Source: Butyrivibrio sp. (lineage in GTDB: Bacteria > Bacillota > Clostridia > Lachnospirales > Lachnospiraceae). Taken from it: a DNA stretch of 64,000 nt. A program made the translations under genes and the position numbers. Shown here piece by piece: positions 1-9,433 of the stretch; the stretch's first letter is position 1, and every line of letters starts with the position of its first letter. The notes under the pieces were generated by a model, which was not told the DNA's origin, did not search any database, and saw only the letters and a program-made list of their open reading frames with translations. The stretch covers positions 1 to 64,000 of the forward strand of contig SVGC01000020.1 in NCBI GenBank assembly GCA_015056495.1, written 5' to 3'.

Positions 1-356
1 CCGTACTTCTTTCTTTCCTTCATTCTTGGATCTCTTGTAAGGTATCCAGCCTTCTTAAGTGTTGGTCTGTATTCATCTGAATCAGCCTGAAGAAGTGCTC
101 TAGCGATACCATGTCTGATAGCACCAGCCTGACCTGTTGTACCGCCACCCTTAACTGTAACGATAACGTCAAACTTGTCTGCTGTATCTGTAGCAACGAG
201 AGGCTGACGAACGATTGTCTTAAGTGTCTCAAGACCAAAGAAATCATCAATACTTCTCTTGTTGATTGTTATATTTCCCTTACCAGCTACAAGGTAAACT
301 CTTGCAACTGAGCTCTTTCTTCTACCAGTTCCGTAGTAATTAGCTGCCTTAGCCAT
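1..356 (-). CDS. rpsI: 30S ribosomal protein S9, partial (3' end off the window)
   Basis: Visible are 118 codons from an ATG at 356, starting [20 protein letters not shown], which is the typical S9 N-terminus, and running to the conserved [11 protein letters not shown] just before the C-terminal tail. About a dozen residues are missing at the window edge. S9 sits in the 30S head and its C-terminal tail reaches the P-site tRNA; that tail lies outside the window. The gene follows rplM by 24 bp on the same strand, the usual L13-S9 operon, with a purine-rich ribosome site (GAAAGGAG) in the gap. Confidence 0.97.
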   Translation of the reverse strand, partial: MAKAANYYGTGRRKSSVARVYLVAGKGNITINKRSIDDFFGLETLKTIVRQPLVATDTADKFDVIVTVKGGGTTGQAGAIRHGIARALLQADSDEYRPTLKKAGYLTRDPRMKERKKY

Positions 357-380
357 TGTTTATTTCTCCTTTCAAACCAA

Positions 381-809
381 TTAGAATGTTAATACTTCAG
401 GCTTCTGAGCAGCATGATTGTGCTCTGGTCCTGCGTATACATGAAGCTTTGTGTACATCTGTCTTCCAAGTGATCCCTTTGGAAGCATGCCCTTTACAGC
501 GTGCTCAATAACTCTTTCAGGGTGCTTAACTAACTGATCTTTAAGAGAAATCTCTTTCTGACCACCAACATAATCTGTGTGGTGCCAGTAAACTTTCTGA
601 TCCATCTTCTTACCAGTAACTTTAATCTTTTCAGCATTGATAACGATTACATAATCACCTGTATCAATGTTTGGTGTATATATAGGCTTATTCTTTCCTC
701 TAAGAACGTTTGCTACATTAGAAGCAAGACGACCAAGAGTCATATCTGTTGCATCAACTACATACCATTTCTTTTCAACTGTAGTTGCATTTGGCATAAA
801 TGTTTTCAT
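381..809 (-). CDS. rplM: 50S ribosomal protein L13
   Basis: The 142-residue product has the normal length for L13, with [16 protein letters not shown] near the N-terminus and [12 protein letters not shown] and [19 protein letters not shown] in the second half. L13 binds 23S rRNA early in 50S assembly. The ATG at 809 follows GGAGG by 7 nt. It is first in the rplM-rpsI operon and is preceded by a structured leader and a near-perfect sigmaA promoter. Confidence 0.98.
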   Translation of the reverse strand: MKTFMPNATTVEKKWYVVDATDMTLGRLASNVANVLRGKNKPIYTPNIDTGDYVIVINAEKIKVTGKKMDQKVYWHHTDYVGGQKEISLKDQLVKHPERVIEHAVKGMLPKGSLGRQMYTKLHVYAGPEHNHAAQKPEVLTF

Positions 810-938
810 GATGTTTCCTCCATAATCAATTTACGATTACTACTTAGTGTGAAAACCCTTCACCTGATTTTCACGGTATATCTATGAGATGCACATAACG
901 CCACTTACCGGGATGTCGTTATGACATTTGTCACACAG
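810..938 (-). promoter_or_regulatory. rplM 5' leader, L13-type
   Basis: Between the predicted transcription start and rplM the minus strand can fold into two perfect hairpins. One has CATAACG/CGTTATG arms at 917-923 and 894-900; the other has GTGAAAA/TTTTCAC arms at 868-874 and 849-855. Firmicutes rplM genes often carry an autoregulatory L13 leader RNA. The match to that family is inferred from position and shape, not from a covariance search. Confidence 0.6.
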
Positions 939-944
939 TAAGAT

Positions 945-974
945 ATTATATGATTAATGGCTCTGCATTGTCAA
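945..974 (-). promoter_or_regulatory. sigmaA promoter for rplM-rpsI
   Basis: On the minus strand TTGACA (969-974) and TATAAT (945-950) are separated by 18 bp, both boxes matching the vegetative consensus exactly. Transcription should start near 938. Confidence 0.85.
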
Positions 975-1095
975 TAATAAGTTGCCTAAAAAGTCTATAA
1001 AAATTAATGTTTTGATACTTTCTGCCACTTCCAAATTATCTTACCTGAAATTACATATCTATATATTTTTTTATGAAATCTCAATATTTTCATCT

Positions 1096-1875
1096 TTATT
1101 CAGGAATTCCACTCGGAAATTCATATTGGATCAAAAAAAGTCCCTGGGCCGGAGCTGTAGGTCCGGCTTTTGTACGATCTTTTGCTTCGAGTATTGTTTT
1201 TATATCGCTAGGTTCACCTTTTCCTCTTCCAATCTGTAATAATGTTCCTGACATTATCCTGACCATGTTATATAAGAATCCAGCGCCTTTTACAGTTATT
1301 ATTACTTCTTCCTGTTCTCTCCTGACATTTACTTCATATACTGTTCTTACGTGTGTCAGTGCCTGAGACTCGACATTACAAAAGCTTGTAAAGTCATGCT
1401 CGCCTTCAAAGTATTTTGCAGCCTGATTCATCTTATCTATATCAAGTTTCATACCGAAATGGTATGTGTAATTTCTTTTTACAGGTACTTCATAATCGGT
1501 ATTTAGAACATGGTACTCATAGGTTTTAATTGTGTCACAATGTCTTGGATGAAAATCCGGTGCTACCTTTTGTGATTTTACAATACGTATATCCTTGGGC
1601 AAATGAGGATTTAATGCGTACATGAACCTATCTGGAGGTATTGTGGATTTTGTATCAAATACTGCCAGATTTCCATAGGCATGAACTCCAGCATCTGTTC
1701 TACTTGCACCGATTACTTGTAATTCCTCACCAGTTAGTTCTTTGATCGCTGCATTTAAAGCTCCTTCTATTGTTGGAACATTTTCTTGATATGCCCATCC
1801 GCTATAGTTTGTTCCATCATAGCTTACAGTCAGCATTATACGGTTTTGATTTGTTGATTGTTCTTTTTTTTCCAT
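1096..1875 (-). CDS. truA: tRNA pseudouridine(38-40) synthase TruA
   Basis: TruA converts U38-U40 of the tRNA anticodon arm to pseudouridine. The 259-residue product has the N-terminal LTVSYDGTNYSGWAYQ block and the catalytic aspartate in GASRTDAGVHAYG (about residue 61), followed by HPRHCDTIKTYEY and a C-terminal FLYNMVRIMSGTL helix. The ATG at 1875 is chosen by fit to the family. An upstream ATG at 1905 would overlap ecfT and has no visible ribosome site; the chosen start also has only a weak one. It lies 2 nt after the ecfT stop, so translation is probably coupled, as in the common Firmicutes ecfA-ecfA-ecfT-truA operon. Confidence 0.95.
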   Translation of the reverse strand: MEKKEQSTNQNRIMLTVSYDGTNYSGWAYQENVPTIEGALNAAIKELTGEELQVIGASRTDAGVHAYGNLAVFDTKSTIPPDRFMYALNPHLPKDIRIVKSQKVAPDFHPRHCDTIKTYEYHVLNTDYEVPVKRNYTYHFGMKLDIDKMNQAAKYFEGEHDFTSFCNVESQALTHVRTVYEVNVRREQEEVIITVKGAGFLYNMVRIMSGTLLQIGRGKGEPSDIKTILEAKDRTKAGPTAPAQGLFLIQYEFPSGIPE

Positions 1876-1877
1876 AA

Positions 1878-2678
1878 TTAAAATAATCTGCCTATGAGGA
1901 TGCATAGTACAAAATATATCAATATTACTGCATATGCTATTCTATCAATTCCTTGATAGATAAGAGGTTTCATTTTAGTTCGTCCTTCTCCGCCTCGATA
2001 GCATCTGGCTTCCATGGCCATTGCCAGGTCATTGGCCCTTCTGAATGCTGAAATAAATAATGGAACAAGCAATGGGACCAATGCTTTTGCTCGATTCATT
2101 ACTGAGCCGCTTTCAAAATCTGCACATCTTGCCATCTGCGCTTTCATGATCTTGTCAGTTTCTTCCAGCAAAATTGGTATGAATCTAAGCGCAATCGACA
2201 TCATCATTGATATTTCATGAACAGGCACTCTAAATCTTTTTAGCGGGCTCATGAGCTTCTCAAGTCCGTCAGTTAATGTGTTTGGCGTGGTTGTAAGGGT
2301 CATGATGGTTGAACCAGTGATCAACAGAATAAGTCTGATTGCCATCATGCTTGCAAAGCGCAGTCCTTCATATGTAATTGTTATTTTCCATATTGTTATC
2401 AGTGGTGTACCAGGCGTTAAAAAGAGGTTGAATATTACTGTGATGAGTAGCAAGAACACAATGGATTTCATTCCTCTAAATATGAATTTTACTGGTACAT
2501 TGGACAATTTGATCATTGTTATCAGGTAGATTGTTGCTAATAAATAGCCAAGGTAGTTGTCGACTACAAATAGTGAAATGATGAATACCAATGTGGATAC
2601 AAGTTTTACTCTTGGATCCAGTCTGTGGATAAGTGAATCTGTCTGATAATATTGTCCTAGTGTTATATCTCTAAGCAT
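1878..2678 (-). CDS. ecfT: Energy-coupling factor transporter membrane protein EcfT
   Basis: EcfT is the transmembrane coupling subunit of group II ECF vitamin importers and joins the two ATPases to interchangeable substrate-binding S components. The 266-residue sequence has several hydrophobic spans (about residues 30-60, 70-90 and 105-125, and near the C-terminus). It also has the cytoplasmic coupling region with AQMARC about 180 and AMAMEARCYRGGEGRTKM in the last quarter, corresponding to the two Ala-Arg-x motifs. The ATG follows the ecfA2 stop directly. No S component is encoded here, as expected for group II modules. Confidence 0.95.
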   Translation of the reverse strand: MLRDITLGQYYQTDSLIHRLDPRVKLVSTLVFIISLFVVDNYLGYLLATIYLITMIKLSNVPVKFIFRGMKSIVFLLLITVIFNLFLTPGTPLITIWKITITYEGLRFASMMAIRLILLITGSTIMTLTTTPNTLTDGLEKLMSPLKRFRVPVHEISMMMSIALRFIPILLEETDKIMKAQMARCADFESGSVMNRAKALVPLLVPLFISAFRRANDLAMAMEARCYRGGEGRTKMKPLIYQGIDRIAYAVILIYFVLCILIGRLF

Positions 2679-3536
2679 TTAATGTCCTTTTTTAGCAAAA
2701 GCATTTAAGATATCTGCTGTTGCTTCATCTATTGTAGTTGCTTCTGTGCTTACAGGGATTCCTGCAGCTGCTAATTCTTGTACTATATACGTTACTTGCG
2801 GTGCTGCTAATCCTATCTGTTCAAGTTCTTTGTAGTGTTTAAATACTTTTTTTGGCTCGTCGTCATATTTAACAGAGCCTTTATCCATGACAATGATTCT
2901 TTCTACATAGTTAGCCACATCATCCATGCTGTGTGATACAAGGATAATAGTTATCCCCATTTCTTTATGTAAGGTAGAGATCAGTCCGAGGATTTCTTCT
3001 CTTCCTCGTGGATCCAGGCCTGCAGTTGGTTCATCCAGTATGAGCACTTCAGGTTTCATTGCCAGGACACCTGCTATCGCAACTCTTCTTTTCTGTCCTC
3101 CTGAGAGATCAAAGGGAGACTGATAAAAGCATTCATCGGGGAGCCCCACTTGTTTTAAGGCTTCGTATGCTCTTAGTTTTATTTCTTTTTCAGAAAGTCC
3201 AAGGTTCTTCGGGCCAAAGCATACGTCTTTAAAGCATGTTTCTTCAAAAAGCTGATGCTCGGGATATTGGAAAACAAGTCCTACTTTCGCTCTGAGTGCT
3301 TTTCTATCATATTCTTTGTCATGAATATCTTTTCCGTTATAATAAACATTGCCACTTGTTGGTTTTACAATTCCGTTTAAGTGTTGTATAAGTGTTGATT
3401 TTCCTGAGCCAGTATGACCAATCAATCCAATAAATTGTCCATCCGGTATTTGAAGACATACGTCTTTTAATGCTGCATGCGCCATTGCGGTATCAGCATC
3501 ATATATGTGATTAACATGATCCAGTATTATGGCCAT
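2679..3536 (-). CDS. ecfA2: Energy-coupling factor transporter ATPase EcfA2
   Basis: This 285-residue ABC ATPase has a Walker A GHTGSGKST, a Q-loop FQYPEHQLFEE, the signature LSGGQKRR, a Walker B VLILDEP and the switch histidine in ILVSHSMDDV. The FQYPEHQ form of the Q-loop and the position after a second ATPase mark it as EcfA2 rather than EcfA1. With EcfA1 it forms the heterodimer that powers EcfT. The C-terminal extension of about 60 residues (PQVTYIVQELAAAGIPV) is typical of the family. Confidence 0.95.
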   Translation of the reverse strand: MAIILDHVNHIYDADTAMAHAALKDVCLQIPDGQFIGLIGHTGSGKSTLIQHLNGIVKPTSGNVYYNGKDIHDKEYDRKALRAKVGLVFQYPEHQLFEETCFKDVCFGPKNLGLSEKEIKLRAYEALKQVGLPDECFYQSPFDLSGGQKRRVAIAGVLAMKPEVLILDEPTAGLDPRGREEILGLISTLHKEMGITIILVSHSMDDVANYVERIIVMDKGSVKYDDEPKKVFKHYKELEQIGLAAPQVTYIVQELAAAGIPVSTEATTIDEATADILNAFAKKGH

Positions 3537-3547
3537 TTTTTTATCCT

Positions 3548-4414
3548 TTATTGTCTATATAATGCAGTAAGTTCTTTTACAAGCTCTTCTTTTGTCAGAA
3601 TACCTTCTGAAAGAGGCAATCCTTTCTTTTTTAATTCATGAGCTAATAATGTTACTTGTGGGACTCCTAATCGTAATTCTTGTAATTTTTCAACTTGTGA
3701 AAAAATTTCTCTTGGTGTCCCTTGCATTTCTACTCGTCCTTTATCCATTACAAATACTTTATCAGCATATATTACTTCTTCCATGTAGTGGGTAATAAGG
3801 ATAATAGTAATGCCTTCAACTTGATTCAATGCTCTCGCAGCTCTTATAACTTCTTTTCTTCCACTTGGATCGAGCATTGCTGTTGGTTCATCCATGATGA
3901 TACATTTTGGATGCATAGCAATTACACCAGCTATTGATACTCTTTGCTTTTGACCGCCAGATAGATGATTCGGAGATTTTTTTCTGAATTCAAACATGCC
4001 CACGGCTTTTAGTGATTCTTCGACTCTTTCCCAAATTTCATTGGTTGGAATGCCCATATTTTCAGGTCCAAAACCAACATCTTCTTCAACGATCTGTCCA
4101 ATTATCTGGTTATCAGGATTCTGAAATATCATTCCTGCTTCTTGTCTGATGTTCCAGAGATATTGGTCGTCTTCTACATTCATACCATCTACCCACACAC
4201 TACCTTCTGTTGGGTATAACAGCGCATTAAAATGCTTGGCTAATGTGGATTTACCAGAGCCATTATGACCTAAAATAGCAATAAACTGTCCTTGCTTAAT
4301 ATCAAGGTTAACTTTATTGACGGCTGTAGTAATTCCTTCTACATTGCCTTCTTCATCACGTCTAATATATTCAAATGTTAAATCTTTGGTAGTGATCATT
4401 GATTTATCATTCAT
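3548..4414 (-). CDS. ecfA1: Energy-coupling factor transporter ATPase EcfA1
   Basis: This ABC ATPase of 288 residues has a Walker A GHNGSGKST, a Q-loop FQNPDNQIIGQ, the signature LSGGQKQR, a Walker B CIIMDEPTAMLDP and the H-loop ILITHYMEEV. The FQNPDNQ Q-loop identifies EcfA1. I start at the ATG at 4414, which has GGAGATAGAT just upstream; an ATG at 4426 in the same frame has no ribosome site and sits on the edge of an inverted repeat. It is the first gene of the ecfA1-ecfA2-ecfT-truA operon, 11 bp from ecfA2. Confidence 0.95.
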   Translation of the reverse strand: MNDKSMITTKDLTFEYIRRDEEGNVEGITTAVNKVNLDIKQGQFIAILGHNGSGKSTLAKHFNALLYPTEGSVWVDGMNVEDDQYLWNIRQEAGMIFQNPDNQIIGQIVEEDVGFGPENMGIPTNEIWERVEESLKAVGMFEFRKKSPNHLSGGQKQRVSIAGVIAMHPKCIIMDEPTAMLDPSGRKEVIRAARALNQVEGITIILITHYMEEVIYADKVFVMDKGRVEMQGTPREIFSQVEKLQELRLGVPQVTLLAHELKKKGLPLSEGILTKEELVKELTALYRQ

Positions 4415-4426
4415 ATCTATCTCCAT

Positions 4427-4455
4427 GACAATATATTGTGCAAAATGATATTGTC
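4427..4455. repeat. Inverted repeat upstream of ecfA1
   Basis: Perfect 8-bp arms GACAATAT and ATATTGTC (4427-4434 and 4448-4455) are separated by 13 bp, directly upstream of ecfA1. They could be an operator or an mRNA hairpin near the start. A TATAAT at about 4457-4462 on the minus strand may be the -10 box of the ecf operon, but no convincing -35 was found. Confidence 0.4.
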
Positions 4456-4580
4456 TATTATATTTATAACTCGACTTATTTTACTAGAAATTCCTTGTAA
4501 ATACAAGACATTGCAAGTTGCTACGTGCTAAAATAATAATGTTCTTTTGCTATTCAATTTTACTTCTAGAGGGGATAGAT

Positions 4581-5516
4581 ATGTACGAAAAATATTGGAA
4601 GCCTTTGCTTATAATGATGGGGGTTATTGTAATTTCATCAATTGCTGCACGGTCTTTGAATGGTCATGAAACTTTGTCTGATTATGCAAGCAAAAATCCT
4701 GACATCGCGTATGGTAGTAGCTCTGTTTCTTCAACATCTGTTTCGGATTTAGGTGTTAATATTGCATCAGATAGCTCATGCATCGATTCATCCATGGCAA
4801 TCACTACAATAGATGCCTCTTCTGACATTGATTCTTCTGAAAAAACCACTTTAGAAACCTCTTCTGATGCCGCGATAGGAAGTACCTCAATTATCATCGA
4901 AAACGAAGCAAATCCTGACAGAATAATATATCATGATGGTTTTTACTATGAACCTATAAATGAGGCCGTAAAAGCTAAAATATACAATATTTCTTATGCT
5001 GATGGTTGTCCTGTAGATTTATCCGATCTTAGATATTGCTGTTTAAAATATGTTGATTTTGATGGAAATACGCAAGAAGGCGAAATGATCTGCAATAAAG
5101 CTATTGCTCAAGATGTCATGGAAATATTTTATGATCTCTATATAAATGAGTATCAAATTGAGAGTATAAGGCTAATAGATGAATTTAATGGTGATGATAC
5201 AGCGTCTATGGAGGCAAATAATACTTCCTGCTTTAATTATAGGGTCGTTGAAGGAACAAATACTTTGTCCAGACATGCTTATGGGATGGCTATAGATCTT
5301 AACCCTTTTTATAATCCATATATTACCTATAACAATGACGGTTCAACAAATTGTTCTCCAGTTGGATCTCGACAATATGAGGATAGAAGTCAAAATTTTC
5401 CTTACAAAATTGATGAGAATGATCTAGCTTATAAATTGTTTATTGAACATGGCTTTACCTGGGGTGGTAATTGGAATTCCTGTAAAGACTATCAGCATTT
5501 TCAGAAAAAAGAATAA
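4581..5516 (+). CDS. M15-family D,D-carboxypeptidase-like protein, membrane-anchored
   Basis: The 311-residue product begins with a short basic segment and a hydrophobic span (about residues 8-24, LLIMMGVIVISSIAA), so it is exported or anchored. A Ser/Thr/Asp-rich linker covers about residues 35-115. The C-terminal domain carries the M15 zinc motifs: SRHAYGMAIDLNP (His and Asp ligands) and DYQHFQ (third His). This domain is usually found in VanY or L-alanyl-D-glutamate peptidases that trim peptidoglycan, and the substrate cannot be told from sequence. The ATG at 4581 has AGAGGGG 6 nt upstream, better than an in-frame ATG at 4518. It is convergent with rplQ across a shared terminator. Confidence 0.85.
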   Translation: MYEKYWKPLLIMMGVIVISSIAARSLNGHETLSDYASKNPDIAYGSSSVSSTSVSDLGVNIASDSSCIDSSMAITTIDASSDIDSSEKTTLETSSDAAIGSTSIIIENEANPDRIIYHDGFYYEPINEAVKAKIYNISYADGCPVDLSDLRYCCLKYVDFDGNTQEGEMICNKAIAQDVMEIFYDLYINEYQIESIRLIDEFNGDDTASMEANNTSCFNYRVVEGTNTLSRHAYGMAIDLNPFYNPYITYNNDGSTNCSPVGSRQYEDRSQNFPYKIDENDLAYKLFIEHGFTWGGNWNSCKDYQHFQKKE

Positions 5517-5560
5517 ATGTGTAGGATAAAATAAGATATCAATGGTCATATTTATCTAAA

Positions 5561-5589
5561 AAAAACGGATGGCATAGCCATCCGTTTTT
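5561..5589. terminator. Bidirectional terminator between the M15 peptidase gene and rplQ
   Basis: AAAAACGGATGGC-ATA-GCCATCCGTTTTT forms an 8-bp GC-containing stem (CGGATGGC) extended by A/T tracts on both sides. It can therefore end transcription of the plus-strand peptidase gene and of the long minus-strand ribosomal operon. Confidence 0.92.
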
Positions 5590-5605
5590 AACAGTCATTT
5601 AACAA

Positions 5606-6214
5606 TTAGATGAGTTCAAGAACAACCATCATTGCAGCGTCACCCTTACGAGGTCCGATCTTAACGATTCTTGTATAACCACCCTTACGGTCAGCATACT
5701 TTGGACCATACTCGTCGAATAACTTAGCAACAAGGTCAACTTCCTTTGTGTTCTTCTTTCTTCCAGCGCCTTCAGCAGGAACCTGCTTAACTGGGTAAAG
5801 AGTCTTAAGAAGCTGTCTTCTAGCATGTGCACGTGAAGGAAGATCCTTCTTGATTTCTTTCTCAACTTCATCGTAAACAGTAACAGTCTTACCATTTTCG
5901 ATTCTGATGATCTTTCCATCTTTATCGTGTGCTGTCTCAGAAAGAACCTTTGTAGGATCATTCTTATCAACAATCTGCTTTACTCTCTTGCCATCTTTAT
6001 CTTTACGAGCAACCTTAGCTTTAACAGTTACAGTCTCAAAGTTGTCCTTTTCCTTAGCAGCCAGTGTGATCATTGGCTCTACGATCTTAACAACTTCTTT
6101 AGCTCTAGCTTCTGTAGTTACAATCTTACCATTGTAAAGAAGTTCTGTAGCCTGATTTCTTAATAATGCTCTTCTAGGTTTTGTTGCTTTTCCAAGCTTT
6201 CTGTACATTGCCAT
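5606..6214 (-). CDS. rplQ: 50S ribosomal protein L17 with a long internal insertion
   Basis: L17 lies near the peptide exit on the large subunit. The product starts [20 protein letters not shown] and ends [41 protein letters not shown], both clearly L17. At 202 residues it is far longer than the usual 115-130. A charged segment of about 65 residues is inserted after [11 protein letters not shown] (about residue 60) and before [15 protein letters not shown], with a second small insert around [15 protein letters not shown]. The start at 6214 has AAAGGA about 10 nt upstream; ATGs further upstream in frame are outside the conserved region. It is the last gene of the alpha operon. Confidence 0.95.
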   Translation of the reverse strand: MAMYRKLGKATKPRRALLRNQATELLYNGKIVTTEARAKEVVKIVEPMITLAAKEKDNFETVTVKAKVARKDKDGKRVKQIVDKNDPTKVLSETAHDKDGKIIRIENGKTVTVYDEVEKEIKKDLPSRAHARRQLLKTLYPVKQVPAEGAGRKKNTKEVDLVAKLFDEYGPKYADRKGGYTRIVKIGPRKGDAAMMVVLELI

Positions 6215-6378
6215 GATATAAAATCCTTTCTCATGTGTAGAGTTCCCTCTACATACTAACATAACGAAATGCGCATCGGACTTACTTTCGAAATGCATAA
6301 ATAGTTACATATGAGAATCCGTCGCAGTACACATCGGATTTACCTTTGACGGATATTCATTGAATTAAATGATGACTA

Positions 6379-7341
6379 TTAAACCTGCTCTTCGCCAAGT
6401 CTTAATGACAAGCCAAGTTCATCAAGTTTAGCAAGTACTTCTTCAAGTGACTTGCGACCAAGGTTACGAACCTTCATCATATCATCAGGTGTCTTATTTG
6501 TAAGTTCTTCAACTGTATTGATTCCAGCTCTCTTTAAGCAATTAAATGAACGAACTGAAAGCTCAAGTTCATCAATGCTCATCTCAAGAACTTTCTCTTT
6601 TTCATCATCTTCTTTTTCTACCATAACTTCTGCAGTCTTGGCATTTTCAGAAAGATCAATGAAAAGGCTTAAGTGCTCACTTAATACCTTAGCTGCAAGG
6701 CTAACAGCCTCATCAGGACCAAGTGTACCATTTGTATGAACATCAAGTGTCAACTTATCGAAGTCTGTTACCTGACCAACACGAGTATTCTCAACTGTTA
6801 CATTAACTCTTTCAACTGGTGTGTAGATTGAGTCAACAGCGATAACACCGATTGGGAGATCATCTGACTTATTCTTATCTGAGCTTACATATCCACGACC
6901 TTTAGTGATAGTCAATTCCATGTAAAGCTTAGCATCTTTGCCAGAAAGAGTTGCAATAACCTGATCAGGATTCATGATTTCGAGATCCTGATCAACCTGA
7001 ATATCGGAAGCCTTTACTACGCCTTCACCGTTATACTCAATATAAGCGGTCTTGGCTTCATTTGTATCGGAGTTATTTCTGATAGCCAGACTCTTAATAT
7101 TCATAATGATCTCAGTAACATCTTCCTTTACTCCAGGAATAGAACTGAATTCATGCAGTACACCTTCGATTTTGACCTGACTAACTGCAGCGCCTGGCAG
7201 TGATGAGAGCATGATTCTTCTCAAGGAATTACCAAGTGTAATACCATAGCCTCTTTCGAGCGGTTCTACAACGAATTTACCATACTTCTTGTCATCTGAA
7301 ATTTCAGCAACTTCAATATTTGGTCTTTCAAAATCAAACAC
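6379..7341 (-). CDS. rpoA: DNA-directed RNA polymerase alpha subunit
   Basis: The 320-residue protein has the N-terminal assembly domain ([20 protein letters not shown]), an acidic linker ([13 protein letters not shown], about residues 240-252) and the C-terminal DNA- and activator-binding domain ([34 protein letters not shown]). Alpha dimerises to start core polymerase assembly and contacts UP elements. It lies between rpsD and rplQ in the usual alpha operon order. The 164-bp gap to rplQ contains a hairpin with ATCCGTC/GACGGAT arms of unknown role. Confidence 0.98.
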   Translation of the reverse strand: MFDFERPNIEVAEISDDKKYGKFVVEPLERGYGITLGNSLRRIMLSSLPGAAVSQVKIEGVLHEFSSIPGVKEDVTEIIMNIKSLAIRNNSDTNEAKTAYIEYNGEGVVKASDIQVDQDLEIMNPDQVIATLSGKDAKLYMELTITKGRGYVSSDKNKSDDLPIGVIAVDSIYTPVERVNVTVENTRVGQVTDFDKLTLDVHTNGTLGPDEAVSLAAKVLSEHLSLFIDLSENAKTAEVMVEKEDDEKEKVLEMSIDELELSVRSFNCLKRAGINTVEELTNKTPDDMMKVRNLGRKSLEEVLAKLDELGLSLRLGEEQV

Positions 7342-7391
7342 TGATATACCCTCCTTATTTGCTTCGTCAATTGGTTTTTTATATTAATTAA

Positions 7392-7985
7392 TTATTTTGA
7401 ATACAACTCGACGATAAGCATTTCGTCAACAGGAACATCAATAGCGTCTCTTGAAGGGAATTCTTTAACAGTTCCTTTGAAGTTTTCCTTATCTACATCA
7501 ATCCACTCTGGAGTAAGTCTTGCTGCTGTGATTTCAGCAACATCCTTAAATCTCTGGATGTTCTTTGAAGCTTCTTTAACTTCAATAACATCACCAGCCT
7601 TAATCTGGTATGATGGAATGTTGATAATCTTTCCATTAACTGTAATGTGCTTGTGATCAACGATCTGACGAGCTTCTCTTCTTGTTCTAGCAAAGCCCAT
7701 TCTGAATACAACGTTGTCAAGTCTTCTCTCAAGAAGGATCATAAGATTTTCACCTGTCTGACCTTCCATTCTCTCTGCACGATCATAGTAATTTCTGAAA
7801 GGCTTCTCAAGAACACCATAGATGAACTTAGCCTTCTGCTTCTCACGAAGCTGAAGTCCATATTCACTCATTTTCTTTCCTGCTCTTGCAGAAGTTCTCT
7901 TAGACTTCTTATCATATCCAAGGAATGTTGGATCAAGATCAAGTGATCTGCATCTTTTTAATACTGGAACTCTATTAACTGCCAT
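7392..7985 (-). CDS. rpsD: 30S ribosomal protein S4
   Basis: S4 is a primary binder of the 16S rRNA 5' domain. The 197-residue product has the MAVNRVPVLKRCRSLDL N-terminus without the zinc cysteine cluster (the C-minus form), RLDNVVFRMGFARTRREARQIVDHKHITVNG (S4 RNA-binding domain) and the C-terminal FPSRDAIDVPVDEMLIVELYSK. The start at 7985 is set by the AAAGGAG site, which itself overlaps a spurious in-frame ATG at 8000. The 120-bp gap before it holds a small GATCCTA/TAGGAT hairpin. Confidence 0.97.
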   Translation of the reverse strand: MAVNRVPVLKRCRSLDLDPTFLGYDKKSKRTSARAGKKMSEYGLQLREKQKAKFIYGVLEKPFRNYYDRAERMEGQTGENLMILLERRLDNVVFRMGFARTRREARQIVDHKHITVNGKIINIPSYQIKAGDVIEVKEASKNIQRFKDVAEITAARLTPEWIDVDKENFKGTVKEFPSRDAIDVPVDEMLIVELYSK

Positions 7986-8105
7986 TTTGGCTCCTTTCAT
8001 TTTCGGTTTTTACCGATGTTGTTTACAGCTTAATGCCTTCTTCCAACGAGTTATTTAGTTTGTGTCATTATATATAATCCTAAAATAGGATCATGCTGCG
8101 CGAGA

Positions 8106-8513
8106 TTATACTCTACGACGCTTTGGTGGACGGCATCCATTGTGAGGTACTGGAGTTACATCCGTAATGCTTGTAACAGTAAGACCTGAAGCAGCAAGTG
8201 CTCTGATAGCAGCTTCTCTTCCTGAACCTGGTCCCTTTACAAAAACATCAACAGTCTTAAGGCCGTGAATAAGAGCAGCCTTTGTTGCTGTTTCTGCAGC
8301 CATCTGTGCAGCATATGGAGTAGATTTCCTTGAACCCTTAAATCCGAGACCACCAGCACTTGCCCAGCTAAGAGCGTTACCAGCTGCATCTGTCAGTGTT
8401 ACGATTGTGTTGTTGAAAGATGACTGGATATGTGCCTGTCCGTGTTCAACGTTTTTCTTGACACGTTTCTTACCTGCTGTCTTCTTTGCAGCAGAAACCT
8501 TCTGATTTGCCAT
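8106..8513 (-). CDS. rpsK: 30S ribosomal protein S11
   Basis: S11 forms part of the 30S platform next to the E-site mRNA. The 135-residue product has the lysine-rich start, the core [28 protein letters not shown], and the family C-terminus [20 protein letters not shown]. It lies between rpsM and rpsD, the standard alpha operon order. Confidence 0.98.
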   Translation of the reverse strand: MANQKVSAAKKTAGKKRVKKNVEHGQAHIQSSFNNTIVTLTDAAGNALSWASAGGLGFKGSRKSTPYAAQMAAETATKAALIHGLKTVDVFVKGPGSGREAAIRALAASGLTVTSITDVTPVPHNGCRPPKRRRV

Positions 8514-8607
8514 TTTAAACTAACCTACTTTCTTCCTATAAAATTTACTAAAATTAATTGTTACAGCGGAGTATTCCGCAACTTTAAGATTACAAATACT
8601 AACTAAA

Positions 8608-8976
8608 TTATTTCTTCTTGTTAGCGATTGTTCTCTTTGGTCCTTTTCTTGTTCTAGCATTTGTCTTTGTTCTCTGTCCACGAACAGGAAGTCCTCTTCT
8701 GTGGCGAACACCTCTGAAGCATCCGATTTCTGTAAGTCTCTTGATGTTCATGGCAACTTCTCTTCTGAGGTCACCTTCAACTAAATACTCATCACCGATT
8801 ATCTCAGCAATCTTCTTAACTTCATCATCTGTCAGATCACGAACACGTGTATCTGGATTAACTTTTGCAGCCTCAAGAATCTTGTTTGAGCTTGTTCTAC
8901 CGATTCCGTAGATGTAAGTCAAACCGATCTCTACTCGCTTATCTCTTGGTAAGTCTACACCTGCAATACGAGCCAT
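8608..8976 (-). CDS. rpsM: 30S ribosomal protein S13
   Basis: S13 is in the 30S head and forms intersubunit bridges and tRNA contacts. The 122-residue sequence opens [21 protein letters not shown], has the helix-two-turn-helix segment and the [19 protein letters not shown] motif, and ends in a basic tail. An AATTGGAGGAATTAT ribosome site precedes the ATG. Confidence 0.98.
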   Translation of the reverse strand: MARIAGVDLPRDKRVEIGLTYIYGIGRTSSNKILEAAKVNPDTRVRDLTDDEVKKIAEIIGDEYLVEGDLRREVAMNIKRLTEIGCFRGVRHRRGLPVRGQRTKTNARTRKGPKRTIANKKK

Positions 8977-9179
8977 TTTAATAATTCCTCCAATTAAATG
9001 AATATAAATAGGTATGATATCTTTGTACCATACAGTTACTAATTGATTGGGGCATCTTATACGCCCAATCGGACAGTTGTTGATAATCCGATCTTTCCAA
9101 TACGCATTGGTATCAAAAAGTAATATACGTAGGCTCTACGTTATTATAATCGAATGGAACTGTTACAATTCCTGGAAAA

Positions 9180-9293
9180 TCAACCCTGTCTCTGTTTGTG
9201 CTTAGGATTCTCGCAGATTACTCTGATAGTACCCTTTCTCTTAATAACCTTGCACTTGTCGCACATAGGCTTAACAGAAGACCTTACTTTCAT
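9180..9293 (-). CDS. rpmJ: 50S ribosomal protein L36, zinc form
   Basis: This 37-codon gene encodes [20 protein letters not shown] followed by [17 protein letters not shown]. Cys11, Cys14, Cys27 and His32 form the zinc ribbon of the C-plus L36 type. The ATG at 9293 follows AGAAAGGAGT. It lies between infA and rpsM, its normal place. The 203-bp gap to rpsM holds hairpins (CGTAG/CTACG and GATTGGG/CCCAATC) and a TATAAT without a good -35 box. Confidence 0.97.
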   Translation of the reverse strand: MKVRSSVKPMCDKCKVIKRKGTIRVICENPKHKQRQG

Positions 9294-9433
9294 TGATTAC
9301 TCCTTTCTCTTGCGTTATGTAAACACAGCCTAAAGAAGGGCATACTACTCCCTTCTTATAAAAAAGACCATTTATAATCATAACACCAAGTTTGAAGATT
9401 TGTAAAGATATATTACAAAAAAATCTGAATTAA

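Noticed and set aside
1876..1905. Longer start for truA (MHPHRQ)
   Set aside because: It overlaps ecfT, has no ribosome site, and the added residues are outside the TruA family alignment.
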